Origin: Luteolibacter luteus
Lineage (GTDB): Bacteria > Verrucomicrobiota > Verrucomicrobiia > Verrucomicrobiales > Akkermansiaceae
Length of the DNA stretch: 64,000 nucleotides
NCBI RefSeq assembly: GCF_012913485.1
Contig: NZ_CP051774.1
Coordinates: 6,348,080-6,412,079, forward strand
Reading direction: 5' to 3'
A program made the position numbers and the translations under genes. The notes beneath the pieces were generated by a model, which saw only the letters and a list, made by a program, of their open reading frames with translations, was not told the origin of the DNA and made no database searches. Positions 34,733 to 44,668 of this stretch are shown one piece after another (within the stretch, counting starts at the first letter, position 1; every line of letters starts with the position of its first letter).

Positions 34733-37209
34733 GCCGCCAGATCGAACGACGCATTTCCTTCAATGGCGGCGAGGTATCGCCATGGATCGAGCCGCGGATC
34801 GACCTGGAGAAATACCGGTCGAGCGCGCGGCGGATGGAGAATTTCCGCCCGGCCACGTACGGCGGTGCCTTCTCGCGGGCCGGCACCTTGTTCGTGGGAC
34901 CGCAGCCGAATGCGGCGGAGGCGGCGCGGCTGGTGGCCTTCGAGTTCAGCGCATCCACCACGATGATGCTCGTTTTCACCGCGGGCGAGTTCACGGTTTA
35001 CACCACGGGCGAGGTGCCATCCGTGCCGGTGGTGGACACGGGCGGCGTGGATGGCATCTGGTCGACCGGGAAATCCTACCCGCGCGGCACCTGGATCCAG
35101 CAGGTGGCGGAGGGCTTTCAAGGGATCTACTACTGCAATGAGGACCATGGTTCGGGGGCCTTCCCCGCGGATCTGACCGCAGGCAAATGGACGCTGACCT
35201 CGGCCTTCAAGCGGGCCACGCCGTATGCGGCGGCGGAGCTGCGCGAGCTGCAATTCCAGCAGATCAATGACCTGGTCTATGTGACTCATCCGAACCACGC
35301 GCCGCGGATCATTTCCCGCCATGCGAACAACAAGTGGACGATCGACAAGCTGGTCCAGGAATGGCCGGCGCTGCGGGACGAGAACATCACGAACACCAGC
35401 CTGCAAGCCAGCGCGGTGACCGGCAATGGCATCACGATCACCGCGAACGACGACATCTTCCAGCCGGGCCACGTCGGCAGCCGCTGGGTGATGAGGCACC
35501 GTCGCGCGAAGCCCTACGTGGTGAGAAGGATCAAGGATGCGGCGGCGAATGATACTTCCGAGGAGCTCTTCGTGTTGGGCGATTGGTCGCTCTCCGTGAT
35601 CACCGCGGACAACATGGGAAACTGGGAAGTCGTCGGCGTGGTCGAGCGTTCGTATAACAAGATCACCTGGGAGACGGTGCGCAGCATGGCCGCGAGCCGC
35701 TCCGACCGCAGCGGGATCATCACCGGCACGGAAATCGATCCCTGCTGGATGCGGGTGAGGATCGACTCGATCGACGGGCCATCCTTGGCACCGCCGCACG
35801 GGAAGTTCACGCTGGAGGCGGTGGATCCGGATCACCACGGGATCTTCGAGGTCACGGGCTATAGCGATGCGCAGCACGTCACGGCGAATGTCATCTTCAC
35901 GATCGCGAATCACACGGAGCCGACGAAGCGCTGGTCCGAGCCGGCATGGAGCGACTACCGCGGCTGGCCGCGCACGGTGTGCATCCATGAGCAGCGGCTG
36001 ATGCTCGGGGGAAGCGCGAGCCAACCGCAGACGGTGTGGGGCAGCATCATCGATGACTTTCACAATTTCCGCACCGGCAGCGATGACGACATGGGCCTGG
36101 CACTGACCTTCGCCGGGCAGAAGGCGAATGCGATCCAGTGGATGGTCTCGCAGGGCACGCTGATCCTCGGCACCTCCGGCGCGGAGGGCCCGGTGGGCGC
36201 GCGGGAGGCGGAGAAAACCCTGACGCCGGGAAATGCGCGCGCGGGGAAATTCAGCTACACCGGCAGTGCCTTCATCCAGGCGATCCCGGTGCAGGATACG
36301 GTGATCTTTATCCAGCGGAACGGGCGGAAGGCGTGGGAGTTCTCCTTCGTCTTCGAGAGCGATGGCTACAAGGCGCAGGACCTCACGCTGCTGGCGGAGC
36401 ACATCACGGACGGGCAGATCGTGGAGGTGGCCCTGCAGCGCTACCCGGAGCCGGTGGTGTGGTGCGTGGACTCCGGCGGGCAGCTACTAGGACTGGCGTA
36501 CGAGCGGAACCAGAACATCGCGGGCTGGTTCCGCTACGTGACGGATGGCGATTTCGAATCGGTGGCGGTGCTCAGCAGCGGCGGCGAGGAGGACCAGGTG
36601 TGGGTGACGGTGAGGCGCGGCGGCAGCCGTTTCATCGAGCGCTTCCAGCCGGACCGGATGCGGCTCCTGAAGGAGGGCCAGCAGGCGCGGGTGTGCAGTG
36701 CGGATGCCGCGGTGATCCATGAAGGGGCGGCGACGCTGACGATCGGCGGGCTGGAGCATCTGGAGGGCCGCTCGGTGTGCGTGCTGGCGGATGGCGCTCC
36801 GCTCCCGGACAAGGTGGTGAGCAGCGGACAGATCACGCTGGAAATGCCGGCGTCCACGGTGATCGCGGGACTTCCCTTCACCTGCTACCTGCAGCCGAGC
36901 TACGTGGAGACGGGTGATCCGAATTCGCTGTCGAAGGTGGCGTGGAAGAACCTGCACCGGGTGGATCTGGAGCTTTGGAAATCACTGGGATGCTCGGTCT
37001 CGGCAAATGACGGGGAAACCTGGGAGCGCGTCGAGTTCCTCCAGCAGGGCATGGCGATGGATGCGCCCCTGCCCCTCTACTCCGGCTACAAAGAAGTGGC
37101 CTGTGACAGTAGAAGCGAGCGGAAGACATCGCCCATCATCCGGCAAACCCAACCGCTCCCGCTGAACGTGCTGAGCCTGCACGTCTGGCACGAGATGAAT
37201 GCCGGGTAA
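34729..37209 (+). CDS. Tail tubular protein B (T7 gp12-like nozzle)
   Basis: 826 aa, standard length. It begins with SFNGGEVSPWIEPRIDLEKY and RMENFRPATYGGAFSRAG, the conserved start of gp12-like nozzle proteins; beta-rich propeller throughout (IDDFHNFRTGSDDDMGLALT near residue 445). Forms the tail nozzle under the adaptor. Long minus-strand ORFs here are shadows. Confidence 0.88.
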   Translation: MSRQIERRISFNGGEVSPWIEPRIDLEKYRSSARRMENFRPATYGGAFSRAGTLFVGPQPNAAEAARLVAFEFSASTTMMLVFTAGEFTVYTTGEVPSVPVVDTGGVDGIWSTGKSYPRGTWIQQVAEGFQGIYYCNEDHGSGAFPADLTAGKWTLTSAFKRATPYAAAELRELQFQQINDLVYVTHPNHAPRIISRHANNKWTIDKLVQEWPALRDENITNTSLQASAVTGNGITITANDDIFQPGHVGSRWVMRHRRAKPYVVRRIKDAAANDTSEELFVLGDWSLSVITADNMGNWEVVGVVERSYNKITWETVRSMAASRSDRSGIITGTEIDPCWMRVRIDSIDGPSLAPPHGKFTLEAVDPDHHGIFEVTGYSDAQHVTANVIFTIANHTEPTKRWSEPAWSDYRGWPRTVCIHEQRLMLGGSASQPQTVWGSIIDDFHNFRTGSDDDMGLALTFAGQKANAIQWMVSQGTLILGTSGAEGPVGAREAEKTLTPGNARAGKFSYTGSAFIQAIPVQDTVIFIQRNGRKAWEFSFVFESDGYKAQDLTLLAEHITDGQIVEVALQRYPEPVVWCVDSGGQLLGLAYERNQNIAGWFRYVTDGDFESVAVLSSGGEEDQVWVTVRRGGSRFIERFQPDRMRLLKEGQQARVCSADAAVIHEGAATLTIGGLEHLEGRSVCVLADGAPLPDKVVSSGQITLEMPASTVIAGLPFTCYLQPSYVETGDPNSLSKVAWKNLHRVDLELWKSLGCSVSANDGETWERVEFLQQGMAMDAPLPLYSGYKEVACDSRSERKTSPIIRQTQPLPLNVLSLHVWHEMNAG

Positions 37210-37230
37210 GCGGGAAGCGGGAGACGAGCG

Positions 37231-37725
37231 ATGAACGAAGAAACACTCAAGCAGGCGACGGCGGTGGATGCGCTGCTGGCGATGATGGTGGAGCAGCCGC
37301 CCGCGGATATCCGGGCGCGGCATCTCTTCACGCCGGGCCTCTACACGCGCGGCTGCCGGATCCCGCGGCACACGCTGCTGGTGACGGAGCAGCATCTGAC
37401 GGAGCACCCTTTCATCATCACGGAGGGCACGGCCTGGGTGTGGTCGGAGAATGAAGGCGTGGTGATTTACCAGGCCCCGCACATCGGCGTGACGAAGCCA
37501 GGGACGCGCCGCGTGATCTGGACGGAGACGGAGGTGATGTGGACCACCTTCCATGCGACGGAGGAGACGGATGTCGAGCAGATCGGCAGGACGATCCTGG
37601 CAGAGGTGGAGAATCCGCTGCTGCCGGACGGGCATCCCGGATTGCACGCGTGGCTGGGGCAGCTGCCGGTGAAGACAGAAGATTTGAAGGCGACAAACGG
37701 GAGGCTGGAGGCGGACGAGTCCTGA
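37231..37725 (+). CDS. Cupin-like small tail-operon protein
   Basis: 164 aa. Core pattern HTLLVTEQHLTEHPFIITEG, then VVIYQAPHIGVTKPGTRRVI and TTFHATEE, suits a single beta-barrel cupin-type fold found in many podovirus tail operons. Ligand unknown; a structural or host-recognition role is possible. Confidence 0.6.
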   Translation: MNEETLKQATAVDALLAMMVEQPPADIRARHLFTPGLYTRGCRIPRHTLLVTEQHLTEHPFIITEGTAWVWSENEGVVIYQAPHIGVTKPGTRRVIWTETEVMWTTFHATEETDVEQIGRTILAEVENPLLPDGHPGLHAWLGQLPVKTEDLKATNGRLEADES

Positions 37726-37768
37726 GGCCCGCTCCTCCTCTCATTTCCCATAACCAATTTTTTACATC

Positions 37769-38314
37769 ATGAGCTGGTGGGCATTTGGCATTTCGATGGC
37801 GATGACGGCGATCTCGACCGACATCACGGTGCGGAGTTCGCGCGCGGCGGCGAAGGCGACGGAGAAGGCGGCCTTTCTCAATGCGAATGAGAAGCGCATC
37901 CAGGCGCAGCAGGCGATGGATGTAGCCGCGGAGAATGCGCGGCGGAAGCAGACGGAGAATCGCCGGCAGCTGGCAGCGGTGCGCGCGGCCACGGCGGCGA
38001 ATGGCTTCCAGATGGAAGGTACGCCACTCGCCGTACTTGGGGATACCGCGCTGCAGCTGGAGCAGGAGATCCTGGACATTTCCTACGATGCGGAGACGCG
38101 CCGCCGCGCGCTGCTGGCCGGTGCGGAGATGGACATCTGGGAGGGCGCGAACAAGGCCTCCGCCCTGCGCACGGAGGCCACGGCATCCGCGGTGCAGGGC
38201 ATGGCCAGCGCGGCAGGCAGCTATGTGAATGCCAGCGGCATGGGAGCTTCCTCCTCCCCCTATCTCGCCGCGGATGGAGCAAAGCGCCCCGATGGATCAC
38301 CGAAAGGATTTTGA
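37769..38314 (+). CDS. Internal virion protein, T7 gp14-like
   Basis: 181 aa. Hydrophobic start (WWAFGISMAMTAISTDI), a long Ala/Gln/Arg-rich coiled helix (residues 30-75), and the segment AATAANGFQMEGTPLAVLGD followed by EQEILDISYDAETRR, diagnostic of gp14-type internal proteins. On ejection it would form the outer-membrane pore of the trans-envelope channel. Confidence 0.8.
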   Translation: MSWWAFGISMAMTAISTDITVRSSRAAAKATEKAAFLNANEKRIQAQQAMDVAAENARRKQTENRRQLAAVRAATAANGFQMEGTPLAVLGDTALQLEQEILDISYDAETRRRALLAGAEMDIWEGANKASALRTEATASAVQGMASAAGSYVNASGMGASSSPYLAADGAKRPDGSPKGF

Positions 38315-38320
38315 AACGGC

Positions 38321-39916
38321 ATGAATCTACCACGCATCAGTTATTTGACGAATGGCCCGGCCGCTCCGGACCGCAGCCTGGACGCGGCATCGGCACCGGC
38401 ACGCGCCATGGCACAGGTGGGCTCCGCGCTGGAGTCCATGGGCGAGCAAGGCTTCCGCATCGCGCAGCAAGTGCGCGTGACAAAGGAAGCGGGCGATCGC
38501 GCCGCCTTCATGTCGGAGGTGGAAGGGGAAGCGGCGGAGTTCAACAACTCGCTGCTCGCCAAGCCCGACTTCCACCAGTGGACGCAGGAGTATCGCGACA
38601 TGGAGGCCGGCTGGAAATCCCGCGCTCGCGAGCTGGGGCTTTCGAATGAAGGGCTCGCCACGCTCGGCGAGCAGCTGCTGGACTTCAGCACCCGGCAGGG
38701 CATCGCGCTGGAGCGGAATGTCGCGCTGCGCACCGTGCAAGAGAGCCACGTGAAGATCGGCCACTCCCTCCAGCGCCACGCCGCAGCGGGTGATGCCGAT
38801 GGCGTGGCGCGGGATCACCAGGAGCTCGTCGCCACCGGCATGCCAGCGCAGCGCGCCGCAGAGGTGATGGCGAAGGCGAATGCCAGCGCAGTCGTCATGC
38901 GTCTGGCCGCAGGCATCATCCAGGATCCCGTCGGCACCATCCGCACGCTCTCCGATCCCGCGGTGCAGAAGACCCTCCCGCAGGGCGTGCAGGCACTGCT
39001 CGGCGATCAGGCCCATGCGGAGAATCGCAAGCAGACCTTTGCCGAGGTGGACAAGTTTCACGATGGCGTGAAGAAGCTCGTCATCACCAGCGCGGCGGAT
39101 CTTCAGGATGGCTTCCAAAAGCTCGATCCCCAGTTGAAGGAGATCCTCGGAGAAAGCCTCCAGCAGGGCATCAGCGCGGAGGAGCAGTCACGGCGGAAAA
39201 CACCGCAGTATCAGCTCCAGACCACGGGCGAGGTGGCAGACCTGCTGAATACCTTCCAGGTGGATAGCCCGGACTTCGGCAGCAAGTACTACCAGATCAC
39301 CTCCCTGCTCGAGACCCTGCACGAGAGCCCCGCGAAGCAGCAGCTCAGCTGGCGCGTGGACCAGGTGCGGAATGGCCAGCAGGAGATCTGGGGAAATGCC
39401 GCGGATGAATATCGCGACCGCTTGAAGGCGGACTTCGAAGGCGGCGTCTTCGGGACCCTCACCACCCGCGTCACGGCGGGAGACGTGCTCGGCGCGGGAT
39501 TGCTGAAGGATACCACCAAGCTCGTCGCCGCAGGATTCACCACGGAAGACGCAGCCCACATCGCGAATCTCAAGAACCCCCAGCACCAGCTGGAAAGCTT
39601 CCAGGCGCTCTACGCACACCGCCCCGGCTTCGATGAAAGCGCGGAGTTCGACCGGAAGTCCTTCCGGATGCTCGCGAAGGTGAAGGACCAGCGCGGCCAC
39701 TTCGAGTACCCGGACGAGGTGCAGCGGAATGCCGCGCGCGAAAAGTACGGCGCTGCCCAGACCGACTTCGAGAACTGGCTCAGCGTCCACCCGGACGCCA
39801 CGGAGCCGGACATCCGGACGAAATACTATGCCGTGAAGAAACCCGGCGGCATCACGGAAGCACGCAAGCTGCTCGTGGAGGCCCCCGATTTCCCGGACGC
39901 AGCCGCACAGGATTGA
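38321..39916 (+). CDS. Internal virion protein, T7 gp15-like
   Basis: 531 aa, starting 7 bp after the gp14-like gene. Almost entirely helical with TPR-like repeats (AFMSEVEGEAAEFNNSLLAK, WTQEYRDMEAGWKSRARELG). Position between gp14-like and the giant protein identifies it as the middle ejection protein, expected to build the periplasmic tunnel. Confidence 0.75.
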   Translation: MNLPRISYLTNGPAAPDRSLDAASAPARAMAQVGSALESMGEQGFRIAQQVRVTKEAGDRAAFMSEVEGEAAEFNNSLLAKPDFHQWTQEYRDMEAGWKSRARELGLSNEGLATLGEQLLDFSTRQGIALERNVALRTVQESHVKIGHSLQRHAAAGDADGVARDHQELVATGMPAQRAAEVMAKANASAVVMRLAAGIIQDPVGTIRTLSDPAVQKTLPQGVQALLGDQAHAENRKQTFAEVDKFHDGVKKLVITSAADLQDGFQKLDPQLKEILGESLQQGISAEEQSRRKTPQYQLQTTGEVADLLNTFQVDSPDFGSKYYQITSLLETLHESPAKQQLSWRVDQVRNGQQEIWGNAADEYRDRLKADFEGGVFGTLTTRVTAGDVLGAGLLKDTTKLVAAGFTTEDAAHIANLKNPQHQLESFQALYAHRPGFDESAEFDRKSFRMLAKVKDQRGHFEYPDEVQRNAAREKYGAAQTDFENWLSVHPDATEPDIRTKYYAVKKPGGITEARKLLVEAPDFPDAAAQD

Positions 39917-39982
39917 GGAGCACCGCCACCTGCTACGAGGCACGCCGTACTTCTCCCCCATCTCTCCACACGCACCCTTTTC

Positions 39983-42900
39983 ATGGTCACGAACCTCACC
40001 GAAGGCATCCCGCAATCCGACGGGAACCCGCTGGCAACCGACTTCACGCGCCCATGGACGGATGCGGAGCAGGCCATGCGCGATGATCTCCGCGCCCTGG
40101 CGCCGGATCCCGGCACGGACACGCCCGCGGACCCCGCTCCTCCGGAGACGGACCCGGCCTTCTCTCACAATCCCCTCCAGGCGGAGCTCTACCAGCCATG
40201 GCTGGAGCAGGAGGAAGCGCGGCAGGACAAGCAGGCGAAGTGGAGAGCAGCCCAGGGCGCGAAGCTCGACCACGCCATGCTCGATTGGAGAACGGCCACC
40301 GCGGGAAAAGCCATCGCGCTCGATTTCGCCGAGGATCCGGAGACCGCGCGCAGGCAAGCGCTGGTGGAGTCCTACCTCTTCATCGAGAACGAAGGCCGCG
40401 AGTTCCGCAGCCGCGCCAAGCGCGATGGCCTGCGCGACCGGATCGCCTACGAATCCTTCGACGGACGCGGCGCGGATGACGATGACGCCTTCTTCACCGA
40501 GATCGAGAAACTCTCCCGCACCCGCGATGCCCGCGCGAAGCTCCTGCGCAAGCTCCAGGATGAAGCCTCCTTCGCCGCTCTCACGGAGATCGCCGGACAG
40601 GCACCGCAGCAGACCGAGGCCCGGTGGCTGGAGACCCTGCGTCAGGATCCCGGCTATCAGCCGGGCGACGATGGCCGCTATCTGGAAGTCCGGAATGAGA
40701 TCCTCAGCGCCACGAAGGACCGGCTCTCCCCCATCGCACCGCAGATCCACTCGCAGTGGCAGGCCATGCTGGCCGGCGGGGACCTCGATGTCGGCGGCCT
40801 TGGTGATTTCCTCGCGGATGAGGACCTCCGTGCCCAGCTGCTCGACTCCATCGGCATCCTCGCCCGCAAGCTCCCGAAGGAGCAACAGGCCACCTTCCTC
40901 TCAAACCTCCGCAAGCAGAGCGGCCGCGACTTCTCACGCCTCGGAAAGACCATCGGAAACTTCCTGGCTGACCCCATGGGCCGCGAGGACCCGCTCCCGC
41001 CGGACTACATGGCGATGTATGAGTGGAATACCGAGAACCCCGATTACCCGCGCATCCGCTATGAGCAGGACAAGGAGCGCGCGCGCAATTTCCTCCATGA
41101 CCTGGAAGAGATCGTCCAGCTCCAGTATGACCCCGTGAAGCCGCTCTCCGCGCCCGGCTCCCGGATGGAGGCTTTTGAGACAGGCATCTATGCCGCACCC
41201 GGCGCACTCGGCACCACCCTCGTCGCCGCCACTCCCTACCTCGGGCAAGTGCTCAGCTACAAGCTGATCGAGGAGGAGTCCTACCACAGCACCCGCAAGC
41301 AGCTCATCCCCGCACTGGGACGCGATGAAGCCGCGCGCCTCGCCGGAGAGATCGCGCCCCTCTCCGCCGCCATCCAGCTTCCCATGGAACTCTTCGGCGC
41401 GAAGGGCCTCGGAAAAAAGATCCCCGGCGTGAGCGATGCCATCGAGCGGCTCACCTCATCCATGGTCACGCGCTTCACCGGCCGCGTCATCGCCGGTGGC
41501 ATCGTGGAAGGTAGCACGGAATCCCTCCAAGCACTCGTCGATCCCCTGCTCATCGACATCGGCCACGTCATCGATCCGAAGATCCCCGCTACCCAATGGC
41601 TCAATGGCCAGGACGGCGTCTTCGATGCCTACGATCGCAAGCTCATCACCACCTTCACCAGCGTCGCCCCCCTCGCCTTCCTCGGTGCCAGCCGCGGCGC
41701 CTTCCGGGACGCCAGGCTCCAGGCATTTGCCAAGGCATCCGAGACCGAGCTGCTCGCCACCGGCCTGCAAGCGCAGGACATCACCGCGCTGAAGTCCGCG
41801 AAGGGCCTCTTCGAGATGGAGCGTGTCCTCGGTGCAGCATGGACCCGGCTCGATCCCCGCAGCGAGACCGCACGCAGCGCCCAGGCCACGCTTGAGAAAA
41901 ACTTCCACGACCAGCAGGCCGCCTTCACCGCCGCACGCGAGAGCGGCATCATGCCAAACTTCATTCCCACCGGCGATGGCTTCGCGGTCGTCGATCCCCA
42001 TAGCGGCGAGGAGATCGGACGCGCCGCGGACATCCCCGGCGCCCTCCGTCTCGCCGGCGTCCACCTGGACAGCACCGATGAGCTGCGCGCGAACCACGCC
42101 GCCTACCTCGCCAGCACCCTCGAGATCGCCGGGGCCATCCAGGCAAACACCGACACCCCCACCCGCCGCAGCGAAACCATCTTCCGCCCCGGCGAAACGA
42201 TCACCGCAGCCCAACAGGCCGCCCTCTCCCCGCGCGATGAAGCCCAGGTCCTCGCCGAGCTGAAGCTCCGCGAGCAAATGGAAGGCAACGCCAGCTTCCA
42301 CGACATCGTCCTCGGCCAGAATGTCACCGAGCTCAGGCAAGGCGTCCGCCGGATCACCAATACGATCAATGCCGGAGGTACGATCCGCACCGTAGTTCAC
42401 GAATACGGCCACGGCTTCCTCATCGATGCTCTGGCCACCGGCCGCATGAGCCTCGCCGAAGTGACAGAGGCCATCCGCGCCTTCGACACGGTGCTCAAGA
42501 GCAAGCGCGAACGCCGCGGCCGCCCCCGCCGGGATGATGTGCAAGCACCAGGCCAGCAGCTCAATTTCCTCCCCGAGGGCGAAGTGCACTTCACCGCCGT
42601 GAGTGAAGCCGTCAGCGAGTTTCTGGAATCCGAGATCCTGCGCGGCGGCAAGACCGCCGGACGCCTCGGCCTCTCCCCCGCCATCATCTCGCGGAATATC
42701 ACCGCCGCCTCCAAGCTGGCACCGGGTGCCGTGAAAAAATTCGCTCTCTTCATGAGCGCTGTCCGCGAGCTCTTCGGCCTCGCCTTCCAGCGCGCCCATG
42801 CCACCAGGAAGGCGATCCGTGAAGGAAGACTGGATGAAGCGAAGATCGATGACTTCGTCTCCAAGCTCATCGGGCTGGATGCAAATGGGGCCGCGCCGGC

Positions 42901-44668
42901 AAGCCAAGAAACGTCAGGGATCGAAGCAGAGCCAGTGGTGGCGTTCTCGCTCGGCGGAAGGGACCAGGCACCGGGCAACGCACGCCCCGCCTTCGACGAG
43001 GACTTGATCAAACGCGCCGTGGATGAAGCCATTGCGCGTGGCAACATCGCGAACACTGATGACATCCGCCCCCTCCTCGACGGCTACGAAAAAGCGGATC
43101 CCCTGACACGCGACTCCGAGTTTCACCGGCAAGCGAGCGCGCTCAATGATCTCGTGATCCAGCGTCTGCTCGCGCGAGATCCCATGACCCGCGTGGCCAT
43201 CGTTCTTGCCGGCGGAGGAGGCAGCGGCAAGTCATCGGTCTTGAAGCGCCTGAATATCCCGCGGGATCTGGTCATTGATACGACGCTTTCATGGGAGGAC
43301 TATGCGCGCAAGACCATCGCGGACATCGAAGCAAGCGGAAGGAGAGCGATCGTGCTCTACGTCCACCGCCCCTTCGCAAGGTCGTTCGAGCATGGAGTTA
43401 TCGGAAGATACTTGAAAGGAAAAAGGGCGGGCAATCCGCGCCTTGTGCCCTTGCGCGTGGCCGCGGAAGCTCATGTGGGAGCACAGGAGACTGCTATCGC
43501 GATGGCCGAAGGAGGACTCAGAATCACCATCTTCGATAACTCGGGAAGTGCAGGTCAATTTACCAAGAGGGACATTGAGTTCCTAAAGCAGAACCGCTAT
43601 ATTACAGCCAATGAAGGGAGAGACGAATCAGGGCCCGCCACCGCAGCGGATACCCACGGCAGACGAGGTGGAAGCTCAACTGGTGGAAGCGATGGAAAGA
43701 GCCCGGGAGGGAATCATGCAGGACCGCGAGAAGGAGCTTCTAATAGAGGCGGAGATGGAGGCCGAGTGGGCCGCAAACAAGCAGCCATCGCCCGACTCAT
43801 CGCCGAAGGACACGCCATCATCGAGCGCTACCGGCGGGAAGGAAAGCTGACCGACGCCGAGGCCCGCGCCTTCCGCGGGGAGAACGAAGGGCCGGATGGG
43901 TCCACGGATGACAATGGACCGCCCAGCGACGGAGGCTTATCCTTTTCCATCTCTCCCAGTCATGCCCGAATCCGGGAGAACTTGGACAGCACGAGCGCTG
44001 GCTCCATCAAAGCCCCCGACGGGACCACGAGCGACGACGCCGATACCCTTGATAAAGATTCAAATTCCAACTATGATTCCACCGATGAGCGAAGGAAGGA
44101 TAACCAACGTGCGAGCGGTTCGCGAGACTCCCGAGCAAATCCAGAAAAGGCAACAGATGCTCGAAGAGGCAAGGAAGGAGTCAGAGACATCCTCTCCCGA
44201 GCAAAGGCTGCAGGAGTTGCTCGACTTGGCAGAGCGGGCGCTGAGTTCGAGCCCCTCATCCTCGGAAAAGAAGGAGTCCTGAAGATCCCGACCAAGAAGG
44301 GTCTGTTTGTTTTCAACCGGAAAGGTGAGACGATCAGGAGTGCCGACATCGAAGCCGCACGGCAGAAGGCCATGCTGATCGAGGCTTTGGGCGGATTCCC
44401 CACCGAAGTCATCGAGAATGACGACGGCAGCTTTACAGTCTATCAGGACTACGGAGACGAGATCACAAAGCAAGAATACGAGCGCTTGGTCGTTCCGAAA
44501 CTCAATCAACGACCAAACGCGTGGGAGACCTGGGATCTCGAACTCGACGGAAAGACCTACCGGATCGGCGATCTCCACTGGGGTAACTTCCGCAAGGACA
44601 AGAACGGCGATATTCGAATCACCGACCTGATCGGCGGCGAGATCGACCCGGAGCCTGACTCACCTTAA
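39983..44668 (+). CDS. Giant polyvalent ejection protein 1 (gp16-like N-terminus, HExxH peptidase, zeta-like kinase, Kinase-PolyVal-like)
   Basis: 1561 aa. Residues 1-690 are a helical ejection-protein region (FIENEGREFRSRAKRDGL near 130, hydrophobic stretches near 400-560). HEYGH near 805 marks a metallopeptidase. VLAGGGGSGKSSVLKRLNIP near 1074-1093, with downstream PRLVPLRVAAEAHVGAQET, resembles zeta-toxin/PolyVal P-loop kinases. GDLHWGNFRKDKNGDIRITD near 1530 is the catalytic HxxxN...D loop of Kinase-PolyVal-like enzymes. It should be packaged and injected, giving DNA entry plus effector activity. Residues 1210-1290 are low complexity, and a neighbouring frame is open there. Confidence 0.75.
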   Translation: MVTNLTEGIPQSDGNPLATDFTRPWTDAEQAMRDDLRALAPDPGTDTPADPAPPETDPAFSHNPLQAELYQPWLEQEEARQDKQAKWRAAQGAKLDHAMLDWRTATAGKAIALDFAEDPETARRQALVESYLFIENEGREFRSRAKRDGLRDRIAYESFDGRGADDDDAFFTEIEKLSRTRDARAKLLRKLQDEASFAALTEIAGQAPQQTEARWLETLRQDPGYQPGDDGRYLEVRNEILSATKDRLSPIAPQIHSQWQAMLAGGDLDVGGLGDFLADEDLRAQLLDSIGILARKLPKEQQATFLSNLRKQSGRDFSRLGKTIGNFLADPMGREDPLPPDYMAMYEWNTENPDYPRIRYEQDKERARNFLHDLEEIVQLQYDPVKPLSAPGSRMEAFETGIYAAPGALGTTLVAATPYLGQVLSYKLIEEESYHSTRKQLIPALGRDEAARLAGEIAPLSAAIQLPMELFGAKGLGKKIPGVSDAIERLTSSMVTRFTGRVIAGGIVEGSTESLQALVDPLLIDIGHVIDPKIPATQWLNGQDGVFDAYDRKLITTFTSVAPLAFLGASRGAFRDARLQAFAKASETELLATGLQAQDITALKSAKGLFEMERVLGAAWTRLDPRSETARSAQATLEKNFHDQQAAFTAARESGIMPNFIPTGDGFAVVDPHSGEEIGRAADIPGALRLAGVHLDSTDELRANHAAYLASTLEIAGAIQANTDTPTRRSETIFRPGETITAAQQAALSPRDEAQVLAELKLREQMEGNASFHDIVLGQNVTELRQGVRRITNTINAGGTIRTVVHEYGHGFLIDALATGRMSLAEVTEAIRAFDTVLKSKRERRGRPRRDDVQAPGQQLNFLPEGEVHFTAVSEAVSEFLESEILRGGKTAGRLGLSPAIISRNITAASKLAPGAVKKFALFMSAVRELFGLAFQRAHATRKAIREGRLDEAKIDDFVSKLIGLDANGAAPASQETSGIEAEPVVAFSLGGRDQAPGNARPAFDEDLIKRAVDEAIARGNIANTDDIRPLLDGYEKADPLTRDSEFHRQASALNDLVIQRLLARDPMTRVAIVLAGGGGSGKSSVLKRLNIPRDLVIDTTLSWEDYARKTIADIEASGRRAIVLYVHRPFARSFEHGVIGRYLKGKRAGNPRLVPLRVAAEAHVGAQETAIAMAEGGLRITIFDNSGSAGQFTKRDIEFLKQNRYITANEGRDESGPATAADTHGRRGGSSTGGSDGKSPGGNHAGPREGASNRGGDGGRVGRKQAAIARLIAEGHAIIERYRREGKLTDAEARAFRGENEGPDGSTDDNGPPSDGGLSFSISPSHARIRENLDSTSAGSIKAPDGTTSDDADTLDKDSNSNYDSTDERRKDNQRASGSRDSRANPEKATDARRGKEGVRDILSRAKAAGVARLGRAGAEFEPLILGKEGVLKIPTKKGLFVFNRKGETIRSADIEAARQKAMLIEALGGFPTEVIENDDGSFTVYQDYGDEITKQEYERLVVPKLNQRPNAWETWDLELDGKTYRIGDLHWGNFRKDKNGDIRITDLIGGEIDPEPDSP

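Noticed and set aside
34717..36402. 561-aa minus-strand ORF
   Set aside because: Shadow of the tail nozzle gene: His/Arg/Leu-rich composition, no motifs, while the plus frame has clear family features.
39188..40885. 565-aa minus-strand ORF
   Set aside because: Lies opposite the gp15-like and giant genes; no recognisable domain, and the plus frames carry the homology.
42380..42430. HEYGH motif as an endolysin or M23-type lysis enzyme
   Set aside because: The motif is HExxH in a polyvalent ejection protein; no peptidoglycan-binding or M23 signature is present.
43201..43260. Classic epsilon-zeta toxin-antitoxin operon
   Set aside because: The P-loop domain is internal to a giant protein, and no epsilon homolog is recognised beside it.
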